Assembly: GCA_948146395.1 (NCBI GenBank)
Contig: OX411544.1
Coordinates: 58,023,642 to 58,087,641, forward strand
Direction of reading: 5' to 3'
Length of the DNA: 64,000 bases
Origin: Fragum whitleyi
Lineage: Eukaryota; Mollusca; Bivalvia; Cardiida; Cardiidae
The translations under genes and the position numbers were made by a program. The notes beneath the pieces are model-generated. The model ran no database searches. It saw only the letters and a program-made list of their open reading frames with translations, and was not told where the DNA came from. Below, one piece after another: positions 13,501 through 20,913 of this stretch (the first letter of the stretch is position 1; the number at the start of each line of letters is the position of its first letter).

Positions 13501-16500
13501 GGTGGGAAGCCCCTTGCTACACCATACCTACAGCAGGCTACAATTGTTCGACAGATAAATGTCGTCTGATATTTGGATTAGCAATGAGTAACGACTTAAA
13601 AGTCAATAAAGTACTTAAAAACAGAAACTAAGCATTTACACGAAACCTGTACATGTAGAAAATGAGAAAGGACAGGTAAGAAACTGGGGTTCCTCATTGC
13701 ACGAGTCTCGCGAGAAAATGGCGTGTCAAATTTGGTAATGTATACATTAGATATCTTGTGAATACATTATTGTACAATTTTAAACACGAACACGAATGTT
13801 TTTTTTAGCTCCACTGGCTGATAGCCACTGGGGCTATTGTCATGGCGTTGTGTCTGTCGTGCGTCCATCCGTCCGTGCGTCCGTGCATGCGGTCGTAAAC
13901 TTTTTCTTTAAAAATCTTCTCCTCAGAAACTACTGGATGGATTTCAACCAAACTTCACAGGAATGATCCTTGGGTGACCCTCTTTCAAAGTTGTTCAAGA
14001 AATTTTGATCCAATGAAAAACATGGATTTAATGGGCGTGGCTAATTTCCAAATATGGTAAAAAGTGACTTTTCTCAGGTTCTAACTGATAGATACCAATT
14101 AAATTTTACATAAATGATCCTTGGGTGACCCTTTATCAGTCTACCAAAAGTTAGTGTGATCAGATGAAAAATATGTATTTTATGGGCGGAGGTCATTTTT
14201 CTATATGTAATATAGTGGAAACTTTGAAAGTCATTTTCTCAGAATCTAACTGATAGATATCAACCAAATTTTACATGAATGATTCTTTGCTGACCCTTTA
14301 TCAGTCTGCAAAGAATTATTGTGATCGGATGAAAAATATGTATTGTATTGGTGGAGGTCATTTCTCTATATGTTATATAGTGGAAACTTTGAAAATCATT
14401 TTCTCAGAATCTAAGTGATAGATATCTACCAAATTTTACATGAATGATCCTAGGGTGACCTTTTATCAGTCTACCAAAAATTATTGTAATCGGATGAAAA
14501 ATATGTATTTTATGGACGGAGGTCATTTCCCTATATGTTATATAGTGGAAACTTTGAAAATCATTTTCTCAGAATCTAAGTGATAGATATCAACCAAATT
14601 TTACATGAATGATCCGAGGGTGACCTTTTATCAGTCCACCAAAAATTATTGTAATCGGATGAAAAATATGTATTTTATGGACGGAGGTCATTTCCCTATA
14701 TGTTATATAGTGGAAACTTTTAAAATCATTTTCTCAAAATGTAACTGATGGATATCAATCAAACTTCATTAGTATGATCCTTGGGTGATCTTTAATCATG
14801 CAGCCAAAAATTATTGTGATTTGATAAAGAATAAGTCTTTTATGGACGGAGGTCATTTCTCTATATGTTTTAATAGTGGAAACTTTAAAAACCATTTCAA
14901 CATCAGTGAAACCCAAATATCTAAAAATTTAGTCAAAACTTAGATTTGCTATTACAAGAAATTCAAGCCTGTGGAGCGACACAAGCCATTCATGGCTTTC
15001 TAGTTTTTTTTAATCAGCTCCTGTAGGACAGCGAAAAAGTTTGGTGCTTAGCAAACTTTGAGTAGTATATGTTAGTGTTGCAATAAAATTGAGGTACAGT
15101 GTATGTTGAAAATGTTCATATGAAGTTGACTGATGGTAGGATTACAATACAAATATATTTTCAAGAATAGAAATAAGGTGTCGTATTGACAAGAGAACCA
15201 TGATAGTCCTTTATTGCTCAACTTAGTCTCTTTGACCACTTTGACATCACATGAATATGATTAGTAGATTCCAGTAGGAGATGCTTTGATCCTAACAATG
15301 GCTTTTAATTATTTGAACCACTTCGACTGAGCTTGACTCAAGGAACATTGCTGTCGATTTTGATAAAGATTGGTGACCGAGTTTAGGGAAAAAAATGCTC
15401 TTAAAAAGAGCACCGACTATGGGTGCCTACGCTCGGCTGTTGAGTGCCGAATGTTGGAAAAAGAATTAAGTCGAAAAAGGGACATAATTTGCACAAAATG
15501 CATCTAGAGTTATCACCCTTGATATTATAAGTTGCTCTTTTGATGGTGAACATGTGTGCCAAGTTTCAGTAGAACCAGAGATATCATAAAATGAAAAATG
15601 TTTTAAAAATGGCAATAAAATGTCAAAGTTTTCGCACGACGATGACGACAACGACATCACCAAGGCTATATCAATACCTTGGGTTTTCTCCGAAAACAGC
15701 CGAGCTAAAAATTCTGGATGACGGACAAGACAACATGTCCTGCATTTTGACGATCACAATTTCTAACAATTCGTCATTTCTTCTTACATGTGGACTAAAA
15801 GGAACCTATTTTGAATGACTGGAAAGTAGTTTTCAAAATATGATATTCTCCCTTTTTGCCGAGAAATTTCATCCTTGGGCAACATTTCCTTACACCAGTT
15901 TAATAAGCTGTAGTTACAATTTGTTGACAGCCTACTAATAATATACATGAATGTCTTTATAACTAGAGCTTGTCACTGAATGTGACTTAATACCCCCGCA
16001 AGTGCTATCAGAGAATGAGATACTTTGACAGAAGAGGCAAAACATGCTTCAAATATTAAGATAACTCTTGGATTTGAGACCTCTAAATTGCGTCTTGCAA
16101 AATTTAAACATGTGATAAATGTTTTCAAGCTATTGAAGGAAAACTGAAGGAGGTGTTTGTAACACAAAATTACTAGTATATGTGAACGAAAAAGAAAACA
16201 AGGAGGAGTTTGCAACACAAGATTTTTACTTGTGTACAAAAAAGCTAGAGTTCTAATTCTTGAAGCAGGGCAGTTGAGACTTGAAAATTACGTCTGGCAA
16301 AACTTCAACTTTTGTTCAATGTTTGTATTAAGTTTCATTACTATTGATTGAAAACTCATGGAGGAGTTTGCGACAAAAAATTATGAGTACACGGTAACAA
16401 TCGGCAAAAAAGGTGTTAGTTCAAGGGGACATAATTCATGCACCAGGGGGAGTTGAGACTTGAAAATTGTGTCTTGCAAAACTTCAACTTGTGCTCAATG

Positions 16501-18090
16501 TTTCTATAAAGATTCATTTCTAATAAATGCAAACTGAAAGAGGAGTTTGAGACACAAACTTATAAGTACATAGTAGTATATAGGAAAAAAAGTCTAAGTT
16601 CAAGGGGACATAATTCATGAACCAGTGGGAGTTGAGACTTGAAAATTGCGTCTTGCAAAACTTCAACTTATGATCAATGTTTGTATGAAGTTTCATCACT
16701 ATTAAAGGAAAACTAAAGGAGGAGTTTGCTACACAAAATTATCAGTACATAGTAACAAATAGGAAAAAATGTCTAAGTTCAAGGGGAGATAATTCATGAA
16801 CCAGGGGGAGTTGAGTCTTGAAATTTGCATCTTGCAAAACTTCAACTTATGATCAATGTTTGTATAAAGTTTCATTACTATTGAATGAAAACTGAAGGAG
16901 GAGATTGCGACACAAAATTATCAGTACATAGTTACTAATAATTGCAACCTGAAAGAGGAGTTTGAGACACAAACTTATAAGTACATGGTAGTATATAGGA
17001 AAAAAGTTTTATTTCAAGGGGAGATAATTCATGAACCAGGGGGAGTTGAGACTTGAAAATTGCGTCTTGCAAAACTTCAACTTATGATCAATGTCTGTAT
17101 GAAGTTTCATTACTATTGAATGAAAACTGAAGGAGGAGTTCGCGACACAAAATTATCAATACATAGTTACAAATAGAAAAAAAATGTCTAAGTTCAAGGC
17201 AAGATAATTTATGAACCAGGGGGAGTTGAGACTTGAAAATTGCGTTTTGCAAAACTTCAACTTGTGTTCATTGTTTGTTTAAAGTTTCATTACTATTGAA
17301 TGAAAACTGAAGGAGGAGTTCGCGACACAAAATTACTAGTTAAAATGTCCACGGACGGACGGACAGACGGACAGACAGACGGATGGACAGATGGACAGAC
17401 AGGCTGATTCCAGTATACCCCCGAAAACATTCGTTTTGCAGGGGTATAATAATGCTATTTGAGTTTCTGTCACTGTCAGTATGTTAATGGACAAGCAAAA
17501 ATATTATAACCTACTGTTTGAGCTAAGCTGTAGTAAACATTTTGGTCTCTAACTGAGGCCTTGATATTAAAAAGAGTGTTCAAGGAACAGATACCTGGAT
17601 GTCTGGTCAGTCTGTACAATAACAGCTTCACTGCATTACTCAACTGTTAAATCCTGCATGAAACCTGATACTTTGAATAGTCTCATGGTAGTAATTATAA
17701 GATAATCATAGAACCATAAAACTGTCCAGTGGATTTAGGGAAATTTTGGCCAAACTGGCGTCGGATTGGGGACTGTTTAAGGCCTTTTATTCAAGATTGC
17801 ATGCTGAATCCTTAAAGTATGTAGTAAATTATATTGAATCCATATTTGAATCCATATTTAAATGGCCTTGTTGATTAGTGACATAATTTTTGGTACCAAT
17901 AGATGAGAGCCATCTGATGTCAGTATCCTGTGGAAAGATGAACATCTGGGCGGTGGATGCTGACGGAAATGTGTTCCACAGGATTGGTGTGAAGGCACCC
18001 ACTGATCACAGTCTAAATGCTGCCTGGTTACCTGTAGACAACAGGGGTACACATTTTACCAAGGTGATTGCAGGGTCCCAGGACTGGATG
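141..18090 (+). CDS. TECPR2: TECPR2-like tectonin beta-propeller protein, C-terminal half (7 exons, both ends missing)
   Basis: Exons 141-1584, 2034-2249, 7328-7466, 9152-9350, 10680-10769, 11179-11406 and 17903-18090 join in one frame (834 codons) with GT/AG at every border. Residues 1 to about 375 are acidic, Ser/Thr/Asn-rich and probably disordered. Residues about 376-834 hold tectonin repeats, seen as recurring IavS..g.vW blocks and motifs such as KITPKHPEGMKW and GITADCPEGTAW. Known: TECPR2 has N-terminal WD40 repeats, a disordered middle and C-terminal TECPR repeats. It acts in autophagy and ER-export trafficking and binds ATG8 proteins through a C-terminal motif. TECPR1 is less likely because no DysF or PH domain appears between repeats. 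The WD40 part lies left of the window. The last exon seen ends in QDWM at phase 0, where the family normally continues with further repeats; no such exon was found downstream. Family call is fairly sure; completeness is not. Confidence 0.85.
1790..1930 (+). repeat. SINE-like 3' part
   Basis: Ends in CAATATAACTGAAATAATGT then GTTGAAAGTGGCATTAAACC and CCAATGAAACGAATC. The same tail occurs at 32286-32345 (CAATATAACTGAAAA, GCGGCGTAAAACTCC, CAATCAATC), so this is a dispersed SINE family. Confidence 0.5.
2034..2249 (+). CDS. TECPR2: TECPR2-like exon b: tectonin repeat
   Basis: Acceptor AG at 2032-2033, donor gtgagg at 2250. One base completes Trp, then 71 codons follow, then AG of a split Ser codon. 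It carries the repeat signature GVVWALTEKCQWLYRDGIT followed by PEGTAW, the clearest TECPR motif in the gene. Confidence 0.88.
2668..2925. repeat. Palindromic MITE family (TGCACA core), shortened copy plus second core
   Basis: Shares CTTGTCATGCTGAAT, GTTTGAAAGTGAGAAACAGG and TGTAGACTAACATC with 41960-42290. A second core at 2872-2915 reads AGATCAGATTGCACA / TGTGCAGTCTGATCT as an inverted repeat. Confidence 0.55.
3044..3153. repeat. Long hairpin, about 51-nt arms, 8-nt loop
   Basis: 3065-3094 is perfectly complementary to 3103-3132 (30 of 30) and pairing continues outward with few mismatches to 3044/3153. A diverged copy lies at about 48240-48350 (GCATTCAGGAAGACATAACG side and TTTATCATCTTGAG side). 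Confidence 0.85.
3330..4437 (+). mobile_element. Pearl-like non-autonomous Helitron-type element, 6-copy core
   Basis: A 5' hairpin (TATGCCCCCG ... CGGGGGCATA, 3330-3360) leads a CCGT/CTGT microsatellite (3366-3414). Six tandem copies of a 163-bp unit follow, starting near 3418, 3581, 3744, 3907, 4071 and 4234, each with GTTAACCAAAAAACTTAACA. The 3' end is ACGGGGGCAT, a hairpin GTGTTTCACAAACAC, then ATCTTG before T. Known: bivalve pearl elements have such tandem cores beside ACGG-type microsatellites. No coding capacity. Confidence 0.8.
6117..6198. repeat. Palindromic MITE fragment (TGCACA core)
   Basis: CTAAGATCAGCCTGCACA faces AGTGCAGTCTGATCTTAG. Same core motif as 2872, 8319, 24060, 41975, 42175 and 56090. 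Confidence 0.55.
6969..7232. mobile_element. 250-bp TIR MITE (CAGATGGTCCC family), copy a
   Basis: Left end CCCGTCATGCAAAAAGGGGC and right end GATGGTCCCTTTTTGTGTG are inverted repeats. The inner palindrome (GCACGGATTGTGCAGGCTGACTAG) and CTGAATCTAG are shared with copies b-g. Confidence 0.7.
7328..7466 (+). CDS. TECPR2: TECPR2-like exon c: tectonin repeat
   Basis: A T-rich tract and TTTGCAG precede the exon; the donor gttagc starts at 7467. It adds 46 codons after the split Ser, reading FSYISLGDGDLGWAVDVVG and then IWFICDV, a tectonin blade. It ends RWWQ at phase 0. A 264-bp terminal-repeat MITE ends 95 bp before it. Confidence 0.82.
7497..8070. mobile_element. Degenerate Helitron-type fragments
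   Basis: 7497-7522 has a C-run/G-run hairpin start (TACCCCCCTAAAC then GTTTGGGG). The sequence CAGCAACTAATGGGCAGATT then TCATTCAAACTTTACAGAAA is the kind of core used by the other families. A second start-like hairpin (AGGGGCATATTG...ATGCCC) is at 7827-7850. No clear 3' ends. Confidence 0.4.
8072..8150. repeat. Fragment of palindromic MITE (GCCTGTGC...GACTCTGG family)
   Basis: Contains GAGCCTGTGCGCGAGATTTC then CAACAATTTCATAT and AAGACTCTGGGCAGTCTTGA, as at 32536-32775, 38295-38570 and 44095-44205. Confidence 0.45.
8270..8512 (-). repeat. Palindromic MITE (TGCACA core family), reverse copy
   Basis: Reverse complement matches 42060-42290 closely: GGAGCTATAGACAAACATCA, CACCTGTTTCTTACTTTCAA, GTGCTTTTAGCCCTTTGATT. 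The core GCCTGCATATATTTGCAGTC is an inverted repeat. Confidence 0.6.
8636..8945. repeat. Possible MITE with short inverted ends
   Basis: AAAAACGAGG at 8638 and CCTCGTTTA at 8934 are inverted. The inside holds TGACGTCA and several CACTCGCG-like words. Only one copy in the window, so this is tentative. Confidence 0.3.
9152..9350 (+). CDS. TECPR2: TECPR2-like exon d: tectonin repeat, source of intronic tandem duplications
   Basis: Acceptor gacttttag at 9143-9151; donor gtaatg at 9351. It encodes 66 codons plus one base, with the blade motif LICGRDGVCVCPEYKHTLHV. The 3' half and its donor are repeated three more times in the following intron (about 9390-9830). Confidence 0.83.
9388..9830 (+). 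pseudogene. Three tandem partial copies of TECPR2-like exon d in its own intron
   Basis: The 3' half of exon d plus its donor flank (GTGTACAAG then gtaatg) recurs near 9494, 9646 and 9789 at about 150-bp steps. The first copy stays open in the exon's frame (LLITQSGGLICGWDGVWVCP and on). The second has an in-frame stop, and the third has lost the GT donor. No acceptor stands before them, so they are probably not spliced in. Confidence 0.75.
10680..10769 (+). CDS. TECPR2: TECPR2-like exon e: short tectonin exon
   Basis: Acceptor gttttacag ends at 10679; donor gtaaat at 10770. Phase 1 in and phase 1 out: a split Gly, 29 codons (HLWHEAHPEIMASSSVWKTV and on to LDE), then G. The length is a multiple of three, so skipping it would keep the frame. 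Confidence 0.82.
10876..11131. mobile_element. 250-bp TIR MITE, copy b
   Basis: Left CATGTCACACAAAAAAGGAC, right CCAGATGGTCCCTTTTAGCG. Same interior, in opposite orientation to copy a. Ends 48 bp before exon f. Confidence 0.7.
11179..11406 (+). CDS. TECPR2: TECPR2-like exon f: two partial tectonin blades
   Basis: Acceptor ctgttttcag ends at 11178; donor gtatga at 11407. A split Gly, then 75 codons. Motifs VLWGQQPNGDLFCFSPE and DALWGLTGDGKIYIRTGMS are classic W-x-x-x-x-D/N-G-x-(L/I)-(Y/F) blade strands. It is in frame with both neighbours. A MITE ends 48 bp upstream of the acceptor and another lies in the intron downstream. Confidence 0.87.
11543..11789. mobile_element. 250-bp TIR MITE, copy c
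   Basis: Left CCCCTCACGCACAAAGGGAC, right GATTGTCCTTTTTCACGTGA then CATGTCACA. Inner ACCCTTGTCAGACTCTGCAG matches the family. In the intron after exon f. Confidence 0.68.
12000..12600. other. Intron stretch without recognised features
   Basis: AT-rich intron between MITE copy c and the Tc1 element. I see no exon or element with ends here. Confidence 0.45.
12850..13560 (-). pseudogene. Tc1-like transposase relic
   Basis: Read right to left. The helix-turn-helix part (about 13550-13350) has DVGMALGNTNVTRAWTQYQK then RRYGGGRSRATSVAEDRLQ. After a frame break, 13217-12996 gives WRIRRGHPVLFTDEFRYCLD and VWRRPGEMYHAANIADHDRY then GGGSIMV, the FTDES-type catalytic block and GGGSVMVWGG-type block of Tc1 transposases. 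Further frame breaks and stops follow toward 12850. Not functional. Confidence 0.8.
13806..15003 (+). mobile_element. Helitron-type element, family A, inserted in the Tc1 element
   Basis: 5' hairpin TAGCTCCACTGGCTG...AGCCACTGGGGCT, then CCGT-type tract (13860-13890). Tandem core units of about 155 bp with ATGATCCTTGGGTGACCCT follow. The 3' end is GCCTGTGGAGCG, a hairpin AAGCCATTCATGGCTT, then TCTAG before T. T-runs on both sides; no target duplication beyond T. Confidence 0.78.
15400..15820 (-). mobile_element. Helitron-type element, GCACC-hairpin family, reverse copy
   Basis: At the left, AAGAGCACCGACTATGGGTG, then CGCTCGGCTGTTGAGTGCC is the reverse of a 3' end (hairpin GGCACCC...GGTGCTCTT). 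The body matches 45310-45658 in reverse (GTTGCTCTTTTGATGGTGAA, CAGAGATATC). Confidence 0.55.
15963..17450 (-). mobile_element. Helitron-type element, TATACCCC family, reverse orientation
   Basis: Read on the minus strand. 5' hairpin ATACCCCTGCAAAACG / TGTTTTCGGGGGTAT, CCGT/CTGT tract (17350-17402), about seven core units of 160-180 bp with TGAAGTTTTGCAAGACGCAA. The 3' end is TGCGGGGGTATT, hairpin GTCAC ATTCA GTGAC, then AAGCTCTAG before TT. Confidence 0.72.
17903..18090 (+). CDS. TECPR2: TECPR2-like exon g: last visible tectonin exon
   Basis: Acceptor gtaccaatag ends at 17902; donor gtaagt at 18091. A split Asp, then 62 codons with MNIWAVDADGNVFHRIGV and AAWLPVDN, ending GSQDWM at phase 0. 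The following exon should start at phase 0 with the next blade (V/I-W-A-x-D-type). None was found before the PLEKHG exons. Confidence 0.85.
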
Positions 18091-18600
18091 GTAAGTTTTA
18101 CAGTTTCCAGTGTTGCAGTGGAAATAGTTACTGCTGTATAGAGAATGATATGTTAGTGTCTTTAAATGTCAATTTTTTCTGGTCAAGTTTGGGAGGATTT
18201 ATCATATCGAGGCTTTGCTGAGTTATGATCATTTCTTGCAGCTGAGACCAGTTAACATTGCTATTTTAAGACACATATTATTCTATTTATCATGCAATCA
18301 TATTTCAACACTGAATTATAATAAACCCTTTAAAATTAAAGAAGTTCAGGTGAAAGGGTATGCAAATTGTTTCTAAAAATAGGCTGTCTGCTATCTTTTT
18401 ATTTAATCAGGTAGGTGTTATCAGGTCAAAACTGGCTTCATTGCATGATAAATAATAAAGGTATTATGATACTGCGATACAAAATATATGTAGAAATACC
18501 TGTTCTGGAAAGTTTTTTTCTGGTCAGTTTTAGCTTGGCTATTTTTGAAATAACCCCTGAGATATTGTGATCGACATGGCGTTTGTGCTGACATTTTTAT

Positions 18601-19995
18601 TAGCTCAACTGAGCACTAAGTGCTCATGTGAGCTATTGTGATCACCCTTTGTCCTGGTTGGTTGCTATGGCAACCAAAGATGAAATTTTATGAAAATCTT
18701 AAAAATTCTTCTTCTTCTCAACCAGGAGTCCTACAGACTTCAAATTTGGCTTGGATGATCAGTTCATAGACCTGAATTAAAATAGCTAAAATCATATCTG
18801 TTGGGCCACCAGGTGCGGACCACCAGGGGGGAGGAGGTAGTACTTTGGGTAAATTTTGTAATCTATAATCTTCTTCTTCTTAGGATTCAGGAGCCCTACA
18901 GACTTTAAAATTGGCATGGATGATCAGTTCATAGACCTGAATAGCTAAAATCATATCTGTTGTGCCACCAGGTGCAGAGGGGGTAATACTTTGGGTAAAT
19001 TTTGTAATCTTTAACCTTCATCTTCTTTGGAACCAGGAGCCCTACAGACTTGAAAATTGACATGGATGATCAGCTTATAAACCTTAATTAAAATACCTAA
19101 AATCATAACTGTTGGGCCACCAGGTGCAGAGCATCTGGGGGGGAGGGGGTAGTGCTTTGTTGCAAATTTTTAAATCTTTATCTGTCTTCTTTTGATGAAC
19201 CAGGAGCCCTACAGCCTTTATATTTTATATGAATGATCAGCTCATAGACCCTATCTGAAATAATAATTATGAATGTTTGCCATCAGGTGCGGAGCACCAG
19301 GGGGGGGAGGGTAGCTTTTCAGAGCGATACTTAAATCTTAAAAATTCTTCTGATAAACCATGTGCCGTGCAGACTTGAAAAATGCTAAGGATGATCAGCA
19401 TATGGACCATAATTAGAATAGCTGAAATCATTACTGTTGGGCCACCAGGTGTGGAGCCACAGGGGGGAAGGGGTAGTACTTTGTTAAAAAATTTAAATCC
19501 ATGACCTTCTTCTTCTTCTGAACCAGAATCTCTACAACCTTTATATTTGACACAGATGATCAGCTCATAGACCCTATTTTACATAGCTATAACCATGAAT
19601 GTTTGGCTACCATGTGAAGAGCACTAGAGGAGAGGATAGAATTTCGGGTCAATTTTGAAATTTTAAACCTTCTTCTGATGATGAAGTAGGAACCTTACAG
19701 GCTCTAAATTTGGCATGAGTCCTCAGCTCATATACGTTAATCAAGATAGATATAGTCATGATTGTTTTTTGACCAGGGGCGGAGACCCAAGGGGAGGGGG
19801 TAGTGCTTTGTGGAAAATTTAACAATTGTTTTAAATGCTACTGAACCAGAATTCCTACAGCTTTTTCATTTAATATAGTATAATCAGCTCATAGAACTTA
19901 ATTTAAACAGCTATTATAACTGTTGGGCCACTAGGTGCGGAGCAACAGGAGGGAGAGGGTAGTACTTCAGGTCAATTTTAACATTTGAACTTTTT
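18601..19995 (+). mobile_element. Helitron-type element, family B, 5' hairpin and about 8 core units
   Basis: 5' hairpin AGCTCAACTGAGCACTAAGT then GCTCATGTGAGCT. Core units of about 185 bp carry AACCAGGAGCCCTACAGACT and GGGCCACCAGGTGCGGAGCA. Truncated before a 3' end, or continuous with the copy beginning at 20001. Confidence 0.65.
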
Positions 19996-20000
19996 TTTTA

Positions 20001-20475
20001 AGCTCACCTGAGCACAAAGTGCTCATGTGAGGTCCTGTGAAAATCCTTTGTCCAGCTTCCATCCTTTGGTTGTCGTCTGGATTCCTTTGGTTGTCGTCTG
20101 ACGTTTGTCAACAATTTCTTGAAATGGCATCTTGTCCTAAACTACTGGACCAATTTACACCAAATTTTACAGAAATGTTTCATAGGTGGTCCCCTCCAAG
20201 ATAGCATATAGAATTGAAATCCATGAAAAATTTTGGTTGCTATGGCAACTAAAGTAGAAATTTAAGAAAATCCTTAAAATTCTTCTTCTGATGAACAAGA
20301 AGCCATACAGCTTTGGAATTTGCCTAGGATGATCAGTTCATAGTCTTTAATTATGATAGCTTAAATTATAACTGTTGGGCCACCAGGTGCGCAGTACCAG
20401 GAGGGGGGTAGAACTTTGAAGTTACCCTTTGGTGCTTTGACTCAGGTGAGCAGACCAGGGCCAAAGGCCCTCTTG
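20001..20475 (+). mobile_element. Helitron-type element, family B, short complete copy
   Basis: Hairpin AGCTCACCTGAGCACAAAGT then GCTCATGTGAGGT. Ends GACTCAGGTGAGCAGACC, hairpin AGGGCCAAAGGCCCT, then CTTG before TTT. CTCACCTGAG and CTCAGGTGAG form terminal inverted repeats. Confidence 0.7.
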
Positions 20476-20648
20476 TTTGCCTAGTTTGTCTGTCTGAAGG
20501 TATCATTGATAACAAATTACTCTCAATTATTTGGTTATCACAAAATGCACACTGTTCTCCTAGAAATCTCTTTCTGACACAGGGCATGATCCCATTGATT
20601 TATAACCCATAAATTCTGTCAGAAACATGCTTTTTTCTCTCCACCCAG

Positions 20649-20708
20649 ATAATTGTGAACATGAGTGCATGCTTCCTGATAGATAAACCTGCGAGAAAAT
20701 GCATTTAG
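20649..20708 (+). other. Candidate alternative terminal exon for the TECPR2-like gene
   Basis: A strong pyrimidine tract and AG (cttttttctctccacccag, ending 20648) stand in non-repeat sequence. Read at phase 0 after exon g, it gives IIVNMSACFLIDKPARKCI and then a stop. It does not resemble the normal TECPR2 continuation, so it is only a possible truncated end. Confidence 0.15.
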
Positions 20709-20913
20709 CTTGCAGTGCTAAAGATTAAGGGAGTATTTTGGTTTTCAAACTAAAATATTTCATTATTCCAGACATAAACTGTATGTTGTTGGTACTCTTT
20801 TGAAACATATCATTGAGACAGTTCAAATGGGTACACTCAAAGAGTTTCATTGTGAAATAAGGATTTTAGACTGGCTTTACCCCCTCTTATCTGGACCCCT
20901 GAGCTTGCATTTA

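Larger units (their letters stand above)
12605..15062 (-). mobile_element. Tc1/mariner-type transposon with intact ends, transposase relic and nested insertion
   Basis: Both ends read CTCAAAGTTTGCTAAGCACC inward, followed by AAA(A)CTTTTT, and each is flanked by TA (12603-12604 and 15063-15064). The minus strand holds a broken DDE transposase. A Helitron-type element occupies 13806-15003, leaving the element's own length near 1.26 kb, normal for Tc1/mariner. Confidence 0.8.
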
